This document shows, piece after piece, positions 48,500 through 57,572 of a stretch of 64,000 bases of DNA. The position numbers and the translations under genes were made by a program. Within the stretch, counting starts at the first letter, position 1; the number at the start of each line of letters is the position of its first letter. Below the pieces are notes generated by a model, which had not been told where the DNA came from, did no database searches, and was given only the letters and a program-made list of their open reading frames with translations. Source of the stretch: JADJYF01 sp050186725 (GTDB lineage: Bacteria; Pseudomonadota; Gammaproteobacteria; Ga0077536); NCBI GenBank assembly GCA_050186725.1, contig JBFWYG010000004.1, forward strand, positions 1 to 64,000, written 5' to 3'.

Positions 48500-49149
48500 T
48501 GCCTAGCTTTCCTCTGCTCGGCCGCCTTCAGGGCGGTCTCGATCGACCGCCACAGGGTGGCCAGGATGTCGGGCTGTCGCGCGGCGACGGGATGCAGGCC
48601 ATCGGCCTGGAACGCCGCGGGATCGGTGGCGAACGCATCCAGCATGAAGGGCCCGGCCAGCACCCCCGCGCGCGTGGAGAACGCCTCGAAGACGCCCTCG
48701 AGCGCGGCAGTGTATTGCGGCCCGTAGTTCGGTGGTACCCGCAGCTTGAGCAGCAGGGGTACGGCGCCCTGCCCCGCGCAGGCCTCGAGCATGTTCGCGA
48801 GGTTGCGTTGGACCTCGGCGGGCTTGAGTCCGCGCAGCGCGTCGTTGGCGCCGAGCGCCAGGACCACCACGTCGGGATGATGGGCCTCCAGCAGCGGGCC
48901 GATGCGCCGCGCGCCGCCTGCGGTCGTATCTCCGCTGATGCTGGCGTTGACGACTCGATACGGATAGCCTTCCCGCACGAGCCGTTCGCCCAGCAGACTC
49001 GGCCAGGCCTGGTCCAGCGCGATGCCGTAACCCGCGCTCAGGCTGTCGCCCAGCACCAGGATCACCTTGTCCGCCTCCGCCGCCGCCCAACGCGAGCACG
49101 TCATGAACAGCGCCAGCAGCAGTCCGGACCATGCCGGCGAAATCGTCAT
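48496..49149 (-). CDS. tesA: multifunctional acyl-CoA thioesterase/arylesterase TesA
   Basis: Periplasmic SGNH-type hydrolase acting on acyl thioesters, esters and lysophospholipids. The ATG at 49149 gives 217 residues with a signal peptide (SGLLLALFMTCSRWAAA), the nucleophile serine in LVLGDSLSAGYG, the oxyanion residues in LALGANDALRG and the catalytic D/H in QADGLHPV. Its 5' end overlaps that of the divergent ABC gene by 47 nt, the same pairing as tesA/ybbA in E. coli. Confidence 0.93.
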   Translation of the reverse strand: MTISPAWSGLLLALFMTCSRWAAAEADKVILVLGDSLSAGYGIALDQAWPSLLGERLVREGYPYRVVNASISGDTTAGGARRIGPLLEAHHPDVVVLALGANDALRGLKPAEVQRNLANMLEACAGQGAVPLLLKLRVPPNYGPQYTAALEGVFEAFSTRAGVLAGPFMLDAFATDPAAFQADGLHPVAARQPDILATLWRSIETALKAAEQRKARQ

Positions 49150-49804
49150 TCGCGCGCGACGTGTCGGCAAGGAAGTCATCGGGCCGCAGGGTTTGCTTCG
49201 AATACTCGATGATATCAATTTTACCGTGGCGGCTCGCGAACGGGTCGCCATCACCGGCGTGTCCGGCTCGGGCAAATCCACCTTGCTCGGGCTGCTCGCC
49301 GGGCTCGATACGCCGAGCAGCGGCGACGTGGAGATCCTCGGTCGCAGCCTGGGTGGGCTGGACGAGGACCAGCGCGCGGAACTGCGCCGCGGCCACATCG
49401 GCTTCGTGTTCCAGGCCTTTCACCTGGTCGGGAGCTTCACCGCGCTCGAGAACGTCATGCTCGCGCTGGAACTGAAGGGCGTGGCCGACGCGCGCGAGCG
49501 CGCCGCGGCCATGCTCGAGCGGGTGGGACTCGGCGCGCGGCTCGCGCACTTTCCGCGCCAGCTGTCCGGGGGCGAGCAACAGCGCGTCGCGCTGGCGCGC
49601 GCCTTCTGCACCGCCCCGGCCGTGCTGTTCGCCGACGAGCCTACCGGCAATCTCGACCAGGCGAACGCACAGGGCGTCACCGAGCTGCTGTTCGGGCTGA
49701 ACGCGGAAGCCGGCACCACGCTCGTCATCGTGACGCACGACCCGCTGCTCGCGGCGAGCTGTGATCGCCGTATCGCGCTGGCCGGCGGACGGCTGGTCGA
49801 CTGA
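49103..49804 (+). CDS. ybbA: ABC transporter ATPase, YbbA-like (LolD/MacB type)
   Basis: ATPase partner of the large FtsX-like permease that follows. The 233-residue protein has Walker A GVSGSGKST, Q-loop, signature LSGGEQQRVALARAF and Walker B LFADEPTGNLD. The ATG at 49103 is the first sensible start before the conserved IVIRARRVGKEV strand; a further ATG at 49067 is less likely. The permease ATG follows the stop directly. Confidence 0.92.
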   Translation: MNSASSSPDHAGEIVIRARRVGKEVIGPQGLLRILDDINFTVAARERVAITGVSGSGKSTLLGLLAGLDTPSSGDVEILGRSLGGLDEDQRAELRRGHIGFVFQAFHLVGSFTALENVMLALELKGVADARERAAAMLERVGLGARLAHFPRQLSGGEQQRVALARAFCTAPAVLFADEPTGNLDQANAQGVTELLFGLNAEAGTTLVIVTHDPLLAASCDRRIALAGGRLVD

Positions 49805-52297
49805 ATGGGCGCCGCGCCGGCCCTGCCGCGTCTCGCCTGGCGGCTGCTGTGGCGCGACCTCGCCAGTGGGCGCCTGGGCGTGATGCTGCTGGCGACGGTC
49901 ATCGCGGTCGCGAGCACCGTGACCGTGAGCCTGCTGGTGGCGCGCGTGGAGTCGGCGCTGGTCGCGGAGTCGAGCGCGCTGCTCGCCGGCGACCTGGCCC
50001 TGCTCGGCAGCACCGACCCCGCGACGCGCTACCTCGAGCGCGCTCGCGCGGCTGGCCTGGACACGGCCCGCACCGCCAGCCTGCGCAGCGTGGTGGCGGC
50101 CGGCGAACGCCTGGAACTGACGCAGCTGAAGGCCGTGGACGATGCCTACCCGCTGCGCGGACAGCTGCTGGTGAGCGACACGCCGGGCGGCGCGGGCGTG
50201 CCGGCCCGCCACGGCCCGCCGCGCGGCGAGGTATGGGCCGAGGCGAAACTCCTGGCGCTGCTCGATCTCGGCTTGGGCGATACGGTCGGCGTCGGCCGTG
50301 CGCAGCTCAGAATCACCCGCGTGCTGCTGCTCGAACCGGATCGCGGCGGGGATCTCTTCTCCATCGCGCCGCGCGTGCTCATGCATTGGGACGACCTCGC
50401 CACCAGCGGCCTCGTGCTGCCCGGCAGCCGCATTGCCTACGCCCTGCTGCTGGCGGGTGACGGACCGGCGATCGGCGCATTCCGGGACGGCCTGACTCTC
50501 GCCACGGGTGACACCTTGCAGGACCCGCAGAACGCGCGGCCGGAAATGCGCGCGGCGCTCACCCAGGCCGAACGCTTCCTCACCCTGGCCGCCTTCGCGG
50601 GCGTGATGCTCGCGGCCATTGGCATCGCGCTGGCCGCGGCGGGCTACGCTGAACTGCACGAGAACACGGTCGCGATCCTGAAGACCTTGGGTCTCGGCCG
50701 CCGCGCCATCACCGGACTGCTGGTGTGGGAAACGCTGTACCTGGCGCTGGCCGCCACGGTGCTCGGCGACGCGCTCGCGCTCGCGGTCGAACGCGCGCTG
50801 ATCACGCGCCTGGTGCCCATGGCCGAGCATGCCGCCGCGCCGCCGGTATCGCTCGCGCTGGCACACGGCGGCCTGGTGTCACTGGTCGCGCTCTGCGGCT
50901 TCGCGGTGCCGGCACTGGCCCGCCTCGGCGCCCTGCCGGTGACCGCCATCCTCGCCCGCGACCGCGTCGGCCTGCCGCCCGCGCGGCCTTGGCGCGTGCT
51001 AGGCATGCTGGCCGCGTTCGCGGCCATCGCGCCCTGGCACGGCGGCAATCCCCGGCTGGTGGTCTACGCCCTCGGCGGCATGCTGGTCTCGGCACTCACG
51101 CTCGCGGCCGCCGGCTGGCTGCTGGTGCGGCTGCTCGGCGGCCTGCGTGGCCAGACGCGCATGAGCTGGCGCTTCGGGCTCGCCGCGGTGGCGCGTCGCG
51201 CGCGCCTGTCGGTGCTGCAGACCACGGCCATTGGGCTCGGGCTCGCGGTGGTGCTCTTGCTGGGGGTGGTGCGCGAGGACTTGTTCCGCCAGTGGACCGA
51301 GCACCTGCCGCCGGACGCGCCCAACCAGTTCCTGATCAACATCCAGCCCGACGAGGTGCCGGCCATGGGCGAGTTCCTCGCGCAAGAGGCGCGCACCCAG
51401 GCCGAGTTCTATCCCATGGTCCGCGGCCGCCTGGTGGCGATCAACGGCGTGCCGGTGGTGCCGGAGCACTTCGAGGACCAGCGCGCCCGTCGACTCGCTG
51501 ACCGCGAGTTCAACCTGTCCTCCGCCACGACCATGAAACCCGACAACCGCCTGGTCGCGGGACGCTGGTGGTCGGCGGCCGCGCGCGGCGAGCTCTCGGT
51601 CGAGGAAGGCATCGCCGAGACGCTCGGGCTCGCGCTCGGCGACGAACTGAGTTTCCTGGTCGCCGATCGCGAAGTACGCGCGCGCATCACCAACCTGCGT
51701 CACGTCGACTGGGACAATTTCCAGGTCAACTTCTTCGTCGTCGCCACGCCCGAACTGCTGGCCGACGCGCCGACCACGCACATCACCAGCTTTCGCCTCG
51801 CGGGTGACAAAGGCGGCCTCATGGCGCGGCTGGTGGCGCGCTTTCCGAGCGTCACCGTGATCGACGTCGATGCCCTCATGCAACAGGTGCGGCAGGTGAT
51901 GGCGCGCGTCGCGCAGGCGTTGACCTGGGTGTTCATGTTCGCGCTCGCGGCCGGCGCGCTGGTGCTCGCCGCGGCGGTGCAGGCCAGCCAGCGCGAACGC
52001 GTGGCGGACACCGTGCTGCTGCGAACCCTTGGCGCACCGCGACGCTTCATCGTCAGCGCGGTGCTGGCGGAGTTCGTGGTGCTCGGCCTGGTGGCCGGCA
52101 CGCTCGCGAGCGCCGGCGCGCTCGCCACCGGCTGGGCGATCGCGCGCCGCGTGCTCGACATTCCGTGGACCGCCGACTGGCGCGTGCCCGCGCTCGGCAG
52201 CGGCGTGGCCCTGCTCGCCCTCGCGCTGGTCGGCTGGCAGGTGGCGCGGCGCGTGCTGCGCGCGCCGGTGGCGCAGGGTCTGCGCGAACACGCGTGA
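49805..52297 (+). CDS. ybbP: ABC transporter permease, YbbP-like (FtsX family)
   Basis: The 830-residue membrane protein has an N-terminal helix, a large periplasmic domain, and two sets of FtsX/MacB-type helices (about 255-350 and 700-815). The last set includes VFMFALAAGALVLAAAVQAS and the conserved ERVADTVLLRTLGAPRRFI. It forms a MacB/LolCDE-type exporter with YbbA. The substrate is unknown; pairing with the thioesterase suggests lipid or acyl compounds. Confidence 0.92.
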   Translation: MGAAPALPRLAWRLLWRDLASGRLGVMLLATVIAVASTVTVSLLVARVESALVAESSALLAGDLALLGSTDPATRYLERARAAGLDTARTASLRSVVAAGERLELTQLKAVDDAYPLRGQLLVSDTPGGAGVPARHGPPRGEVWAEAKLLALLDLGLGDTVGVGRAQLRITRVLLLEPDRGGDLFSIAPRVLMHWDDLATSGLVLPGSRIAYALLLAGDGPAIGAFRDGLTLATGDTLQDPQNARPEMRAALTQAERFLTLAAFAGVMLAAIGIALAAAGYAELHENTVAILKTLGLGRRAITGLLVWETLYLALAATVLGDALALAVERALITRLVPMAEHAAAPPVSLALAHGGLVSLVALCGFAVPALARLGALPVTAILARDRVGLPPARPWRVLGMLAAFAAIAPWHGGNPRLVVYALGGMLVSALTLAAAGWLLVRLLGGLRGQTRMSWRFGLAAVARRARLSVLQTTAIGLGLAVVLLLGVVREDLFRQWTEHLPPDAPNQFLINIQPDEVPAMGEFLAQEARTQAEFYPMVRGRLVAINGVPVVPEHFEDQRARRLADREFNLSSATTMKPDNRLVAGRWWSAAARGELSVEEGIAETLGLALGDELSFLVADREVRARITNLRHVDWDNFQVNFFVVATPELLADAPTTHITSFRLAGDKGGLMARLVARFPSVTVIDVDALMQQVRQVMARVAQALTWVFMFALAAGALVLAAAVQASQRERVADTVLLRTLGAPRRFIVSAVLAEFVVLGLVAGTLASAGALATGWAIARRVLDIPWTADWRVPALGSGVALLALALVGWQVARRVLRAPVAQGLREHA

Positions 52298-52373
52298 AGC
52301 CAGCGCGCGATACTTTCCGTGCCGCGACGCTTGGTGTAGCGTCGCGCGTTTGCCCGTGGCGGAGAGTGCGCGC

Positions 52374-53471
52374 ATGACCAAGTATCTCGGCACGCCGGAC
52401 TTCGCCCATGGCCGCCGCGCGCGTATCGGCGTGCTGGTGTGCAACCTGGGCACGCCGGATGCGCCGACCACCTCGGCCGTGCGTCGCTATCTCGCCGAGT
52501 TCCTGAGCGACCCGCGCGTAATCGAAACGCCGCGCGCGATCTGGTGGCCGATACTGCACGGCCTGATCCTGAACGTGCGGCCCCGGCGCTCGGCACACGC
52601 CTACGCCAAGATCTGGGGCGCGGAAGGTTCGCCACTGCTGACCCTCTCCCGCGGTCTGACCGCGCAACTCGCTCGCGCGCTCGCGGCGGAAGCGGAAGAC
52701 GGCATCGTGGTGGCCCTCGGCATGCGCTACGGCTCGCCCTCGATCGCCAGCGCGCTCGACGAACTCATCGCCCAGGACGCGCGCCGCATCGTGGTGCTGC
52801 CGCTCTATCCGCAGTACGCGGCGCCGACCACGGCGTCGGTGATGGACGCGGTGTTCGCCCATTGCGCGCGCCTGCGCTGGGTGCCCGAATTGCGCTTCAT
52901 CAACGACTATCACGCCGACCCACGCTATATCACTGCGCTGGCGAACTCCGTGCGCGAATGGTGGGCGAAGAACGGGCGCGGCGATCGCCTGCTCTTGTCC
53001 TTCCACGGCCTGCCGCAGAAATACTTTATGGCCGGCGATCCCTACTTCTGCCAGTGCCAGGCCACCGCGCGCTTGCTGCGCGAGGCGCTGGAGCTGCCCG
53101 ACGAGGCCTGCACGGTCACGTTTCAATCACGTGTCGGCCCGACCCGCTGGCTCGAACCCTACACCGACGTCACCGTGCAAGCCCTCGGCCAGGCCGGCAT
53201 GGGTAAGCTGGACGTGCTGTGCCCGGGTTTCGCGGTCGACTGCCTGGAGACGCTGGAAGAGATCGCCATGCAGAACGCCGAGCGCTTTCACGCCGCCGGC
53301 GGCGGCGAACTGCGTTACATCCCGGCGCTGAACGATGCGCACGAGCACGTCACCGCGCTCGCCGCTGTGGTGCGCGATCATCTCGGCGGCTGGCGCGCCA
53401 CGCTCACCAACGACGAAACCGCGCGCGCGGCGGCCGCGGCACGCGCGCTCGAACTCGGCGCGCCGCGCTGA
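52374..53471 (+). CDS. hemH: ferrochelatase
   Basis: Inserts ferrous iron into protoporphyrin IX, the last step of heme b synthesis. The ATG at 52374 gives 365 residues, with VLVCNLGTPDAPT near the start, the catalytic histidine in LLLSFHGLPQKYF and the conserved glutamate in CPGFAVDCLETLEEI. The frame is open into ybbP, but homology begins here. It converges on yjbQ with 7 nt between. Confidence 0.96.
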   Translation: MTKYLGTPDFAHGRRARIGVLVCNLGTPDAPTTSAVRRYLAEFLSDPRVIETPRAIWWPILHGLILNVRPRRSAHAYAKIWGAEGSPLLTLSRGLTAQLARALAAEAEDGIVVALGMRYGSPSIASALDELIAQDARRIVVLPLYPQYAAPTTASVMDAVFAHCARLRWVPELRFINDYHADPRYITALANSVREWWAKNGRGDRLLLSFHGLPQKYFMAGDPYFCQCQATARLLREALELPDEACTVTFQSRVGPTRWLEPYTDVTVQALGQAGMGKLDVLCPGFAVDCLETLEEIAMQNAERFHAAGGGELRYIPALNDAHEHVTALAAVVRDHLGGWRATLTNDETARAAAAARALELGAPR

Positions 53472-53478
53472 GCGCGCG

Positions 53479-53898
53479 TCATTCGCCGAGGAAAGTCAGA
53501 TCGAGCAAACGCTGGTGGGCGCGGCGGCGATGCTCCCACAGGAAGATGCCCTGCCAGGTGCCGAGCGCCAGCCGGCCCGCGCGCACGGGTATGGTGAGTT
53601 CGGTCTGGGTGAGCACGCTGCGCACGTGGGCGGGCATGTCGTCCGCGCCCTCGTCGACGTGCTGGAACAAGGCATCGCCGTCCGGCACCAGGCGGTTCAT
53701 GTAGCGCTCGAGATCGCGCAGCACCTCCGGGTCGGCGTTCTCGCTCACCAGGAGCGAAGCGCTGGTATGCCGGCACCACACTGAACAGAGCCCGGTGCTC
53801 ACGCCACTGTCCCGCAGTTGCGCGCCGATCTCCGCGCTCAGCTCCACGAAGCCACGACCACGGGTGGCGATGGAGAGTTCGGTTGTGACGAGTTTCAT
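53479..53898 (-). CDS. YjbQ-family protein (UPF0047, secondary thiamine-phosphate synthase)
   Basis: Small homotrimeric enzyme; YjbQ of E. coli has weak thiamine-phosphate synthase activity. The ATG at 53898 gives 139 residues with the conserved WCRHTSASLLVSENADPEV and the HVDEGADDMPAHV and WEHRRRAH segments with metal-binding histidines. It overlaps the nitroreductase stop by 4 nt. Confidence 0.9.
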   Translation of the reverse strand: MKLVTTELSIATRGRGFVELSAEIGAQLRDSGVSTGLCSVWCRHTSASLLVSENADPEVLRDLERYMNRLVPDGDALFQHVDEGADDMPAHVRSVLTQTELTIPVRAGRLALGTWQGIFLWEHRRRAHQRLLDLTFLGE

Positions 53899-54470
53899 TC
53901 GATGCGCGAGAGCACCTGCGACAGCGGGCGGCGCTGCTGTTCCAGCACCTCCACCGGCCGCCCGTACCAGAACAGGCCGACCACGAACTCGCGCGCGGCA
54001 TGCAGTCCGAGCAGGTGGAACAGCTCGGGGTCGCGGGTGATGCCGCCGGTGGTCCACTTGCAGCCCACGCCTTCGGCCCACAGCGCGAGCATCATGTTCT
54101 GCGCCGCGCAGCAGCAGGCCGCGTAGTCCTCGCGCTCGCGAAACGGGTCTTCGCTGCGCAGGCAGGTCATCAGCAGCCAGCCCGGCACCGCCTCCCAGCG
54201 CGCGCGCTTGATCTCCGCCGCGCGTTCGCCCTTCTCGTCCATCACCAGCTGCGTGTTGCGCGCGATCAGCTGGCTGCGCGCGAGATCCCCCAGCAGGTAG
54301 AAGCGCCACGGCTCGGTGCGGTGATGATTGGGCGCCCAGCGCGCAGCCTCGATGGCGCGTTCAACGAGCGCCGCGTCGACGCGCTCGGGCAGGAAGTCGT
54401 GGACCGTGCGACGTCCCCGCAGGACCTCCAGCGTCGCCGCCGCGCGCGGCGAGAGAGCAGTCTCGTTCAT
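53895..54470 (-). CDS. nitroreductase-family flavoprotein
   Basis: FMN-binding oxidoreductase of the NfsB/YdjA type, natural substrate unknown. The 191-residue protein has the FMN-phosphate motif RGRRTVHDFLPE, ARWAPNHHRTEPWRFY, and the late GVGCKWTTG and GLFWYG segments. The CCCAAQN stretch includes three consecutive cysteines. Coupled to yjbQ by an ATGA overlap. Confidence 0.88.
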   Translation of the reverse strand: MNETALSPRAAATLEVLRGRRTVHDFLPERVDAALVERAIEAARWAPNHHRTEPWRFYLLGDLARSQLIARNTQLVMDEKGERAAEIKRARWEAVPGWLLMTCLRSEDPFREREDYAACCCAAQNMMLALWAEGVGCKWTTGGITRDPELFHLLGLHAAREFVVGLFWYGRPVEVLEQQRRPLSQVLSRIE

Positions 54471-54639
54471 GGTTCCCGGATCCTAGAATGTCGATCGTTG
54501 AATCAGACCATGCGCCGAGACGCGTTGCGCCTCGGCACCGCGGCACGGCGCTTCACTGGTGAGCGCGCGCCGCCAGCCCTACACTGCGACTCGCCTCGCC
54601 GGCCAGCCTTCGAGTCATGTTAACGCCGCCACCGCGCCG

Positions 54640-56595
54640 ATGAACCTCCCGCCACGCCTGCTGCGCGCGCTCGCACCGTGCCTCGTGCTGATGACGCTCG
54701 CGGCCGCCCCGCGCGCCGACACCGGGGAGACCGAGCGCGCCATGTTCCAACGCGCGCGCGCCGCCCAGGGCCGAGGCGACTTCGCCGCCGCGCGCGCGCT
54801 GGCGGCGCGGATCCCCGACTACGTGCTCACGCCCTGGCTGACCCACGAAGACCTGGTGAAGCGCCTGCCGACGCTGGAGGACGCGGAAGTCAGCGCGTTT
54901 CTCGACCGCCAGGCCGACACCTGGCTCGGCGAACGCCTGCGGCGCACGTGGCTGCGCGAGCTCGCGCGGCGCGAGCGCTGGCCGGACTTCCTGCGCCACT
55001 ACCGCGCGCAGGACGACACCACCCTGCAGTGCCAGTGGCTGGTGGCGCGGCTGCGCGGACCGCGGGACGCGAGCCTTCTGGACGACATCGAACGGCTCTG
55101 GCAGCGCGATGGCGACTACGTCGCCGCCTGCGCGCCGGCGTTCGCGACGCTCTACGCCAGCGGTCGTCTCGACGACACCCGCCTTTGGGCGCGTCTCGAA
55201 CGAGCACTGGAAGCGGGCCGCGGTGGCGTGGCGAACGACATCGCCGCACAGCTGCGGACGCCGCACCTGCGCGAGCTGTACACGCTGTGGCAGCGCACGG
55301 CGAGCGAGCCCGCGGCGGTGCTGCGCAGTGTGGCGCTCGATGCGCGTCCCGAGTCGGTCGCTGTCGCGCTCGCCGCGCTCCGCCGCCTCGCCCGCCAGGA
55401 CGTGGACGCCGCGCTCGCGGCCTGGCGCGACTTCAGCGCGCGCCGGGCGCCCGCCGCGGAGTTCGCCGGCCGCGCGGCGCGGGTCCTCGCGCTGGCGGCG
55501 GCGAGCAGCGCCCATCCCGCACGCCTGTCCCTGCTGGACGCGGTACCGGAGACGGCGGTCGATGCCGACGTGCAGCGCTACCAGCTGCGCGAGGGGCTCG
55601 CGGCGGAGGCCTGGCAGCAGCTCGCGCGCTGGACCCGCGTGCCCTGCCGCATTCCCGACGAGGACCTGCGCTGGCGCTACTGGCGCAGCCGCGCGCTGGC
55701 CGCCGAGGGCGCCCACGCCGAGGCCGAGACCCTGCTGCGCGAACTCGCGACCGAGCGCGACTACTACGGCTTCCTCGCCGCCGACCGGCTCGGCCAGGAC
55801 TATCGCTTCAACGACACGCCGATCACGCCGAACGACACGGAGCGCGCCGCCATGGAGCTGCGCGGCGGGCTCGCGCGCATGCGCGAGTTCGACGCGCTCG
55901 GCATGACGGCCCAGGGCTACGGCGAGTGGGCCTTCGAACAGAAACGCATGACGCCGCGCGAACTCGAGGTCGCGGCCGTGGTGGTGAACGCCTGGGGCAG
56001 ACCGGAGCGCGCCATCGCCGCGCTCGCCGCCGCCAACGCCTATGACGACCTCACGCTGCGCTTTCCGCTCCTGTTCAAGGACCCGATCGGCAAGTACGCC
56101 CGCGCACGCGGCCTGGACACGGCGCGGGTGCTGGCCATCGTGCGCGCCGAGAGCGCGTTCAACCCCGGCGCCCGTTCGCCGGCCGGCGCGCTCGGGCTCA
56201 TGCAGCTCATGCCGGAGACCGCGAAGCTGACCGCGCGCCGCGCGGGCATCAGGCACGCGGGCAGCGGCGCGCTGTTCGAGCCCGCGCACAACATCGCGCT
56301 CGGCACCCACTACCTCGCGCAGATGCTGGCGCGCTACGACGGCAACTTCGCCATGGCGGCCGCGGCGTATAATGCGGGGCCAGGCCGCGTGCGCCAGTGG
56401 CAACGCGACGTATGCGTGCCCACCGAACGCTGGATCGAGACCATCCCGTTTCTCGAGACCCGTGGCTATGCGCGACGCGCGCTGTTCTATGCAGCGCTGT
56501 ACCAGCGACGACTCGGACAACCCGTGATGAAACTAGCCAGCGTAATGCCCCCCGTTCCGCCCCGCGGCGCCGCCGCCGCGGCCTGCGCGCCATGA
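54640..56595 (+). CDS. slt: soluble lytic murein transglycosylase (Slt70-like)
   Basis: Periplasmic enzyme that cleaves the glycan strands and releases 1,6-anhydro-MurNAc, the substrate of the AnmK pathway. The ATG at 54640 gives 651 residues with a signal peptide (LAPCLVLMTLAAAPRA), an N-terminal superhelical ring domain and the C-terminal SLT domain. The catalytic glutamate is E504 in IVRAESAFNPGARSPAGA, followed by LGLMQLMP and AAAYNAGPGRV. The stop overlaps the next ATG. Confidence 0.95.
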   Translation: MNLPPRLLRALAPCLVLMTLAAAPRADTGETERAMFQRARAAQGRGDFAAARALAARIPDYVLTPWLTHEDLVKRLPTLEDAEVSAFLDRQADTWLGERLRRTWLRELARRERWPDFLRHYRAQDDTTLQCQWLVARLRGPRDASLLDDIERLWQRDGDYVAACAPAFATLYASGRLDDTRLWARLERALEAGRGGVANDIAAQLRTPHLRELYTLWQRTASEPAAVLRSVALDARPESVAVALAALRRLARQDVDAALAAWRDFSARRAPAAEFAGRAARVLALAAASSAHPARLSLLDAVPETAVDADVQRYQLREGLAAEAWQQLARWTRVPCRIPDEDLRWRYWRSRALAAEGAHAEAETLLRELATERDYYGFLAADRLGQDYRFNDTPITPNDTERAAMELRGGLARMREFDALGMTAQGYGEWAFEQKRMTPRELEVAAVVVNAWGRPERAIAALAAANAYDDLTLRFPLLFKDPIGKYARARGLDTARVLAIVRAESAFNPGARSPAGALGLMQLMPETAKLTARRAGIRHAGSGALFEPAHNIALGTHYLAQMLARYDGNFAMAAAAYNAGPGRVRQWQRDVCVPTERWIETIPFLETRGYARRALFYAALYQRRLGQPVMKLASVMPPVPPRGAAAAACAP

Positions 56596-57572
56596 AGTCG
56601 CTGGACATCGCGCTGCTCGGCGGCAGCGGCTTCGTCGGCACGGCGCTCGCCAATCGACTGGTCGCCGCCGGTCATCGCGTGCGCGTCCTGACCCGCGATC
56701 GCGAGCACGCGCGCGGCGCCTGGATGCTGCCCGAAGCGCGGGTGCTGACGGTCAATGCCTTCGACGGCGACGGTCTCGCGCAGGCGCTCGTCGGCTGCGA
56801 CGCCGTGGTCAACCTGGTCGGCATCCTGCACGAGCGGCGCGACGACGGACGGGACTTCCACCGCGTGCACGTCGAACTGCCCGAGCGCGTGATCCAGGCC
56901 TGCCGTGCCAGCGACGTGCGTCACTGCGTGCATCTCGGCGCGCTCGCCGCCGCCCCCGACGCGCCGAGCCACTACCTGCGCAGCAAGGGCGAGGCCGAGC
57001 AGCGCCTGCAGGCCGCCGTGGGCCGACGCTTCGCGGTGGATGTGCTGCGCCCTTCGGTCATCTTCGGTCCACACGACGACTTCCTGAACCGCTTTGCCCG
57101 CATGCTGAGCGCGCTGCCCGGCCCGCTGCCGTTCGTGCTGCCGCTGGCGGGCGCGGCCGGCCGCCTGCAGCCGGTCTACCTGGGCGACGTGGTGAGCGCG
57201 GCCGTGCGGCTGCTCGAAGCCGGGGGCAACGGCTTCGCGCGCTACGAGCTCGGCGGTCCGCAGGTCCTCACGCTCGAGGAAGTGGTGCGCTATGTCGCGC
57301 ATCTCATCGCGCGCCGGGTACTGATCGTGCCGCTCGCCGGGCCGCCCGCCGCGCTGCTCGCCTGGCTGCTGGAGTTCGCGCCCGGCACGCCCATGACCCG
57401 CGACAACCTGCGCTCGCTCGGTGTGCCCTCGGTGTGCGCCGGCGAGAATCACCTGCCGACCCTGGGCATTCGCCCCACGCCGCTCGACGCTGTGGTGCCG
57501 TCCTACCTGGCCGGCCGCCAGCAGCGCGGTCGCTACGACCGCATGCGCCGCGCGGCGCGGCGCGGCCCGTGA
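56592..57572 (+). CDS. NAD(P)-binding NDUFA9-like protein
   Basis: Atypical short-chain dehydrogenase-like protein, related to the complex I accessory subunit NDUFA9; function unclear in bacteria. The 326-residue protein has the dinucleotide-binding GGSGFVGTALANRLVAAGH, a YLRSKGEAE region with the Y-x3-K pair and RPSVIFGPHD. It starts in the slt stop (ATGA) and ends in the cca start (GTGA). Confidence 0.88.
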   Translation: MKSLDIALLGGSGFVGTALANRLVAAGHRVRVLTRDREHARGAWMLPEARVLTVNAFDGDGLAQALVGCDAVVNLVGILHERRDDGRDFHRVHVELPERVIQACRASDVRHCVHLGALAAAPDAPSHYLRSKGEAEQRLQAAVGRRFAVDVLRPSVIFGPHDDFLNRFARMLSALPGPLPFVLPLAGAAGRLQPVYLGDVVSAAVRLLEAGGNGFARYELGGPQVLTLEEVVRYVAHLIARRVLIVPLAGPPAALLAWLLEFAPGTPMTRDNLRSLGVPSVCAGENHLPTLGIRPTPLDAVVPSYLAGRQQRGRYDRMRRAARRGP

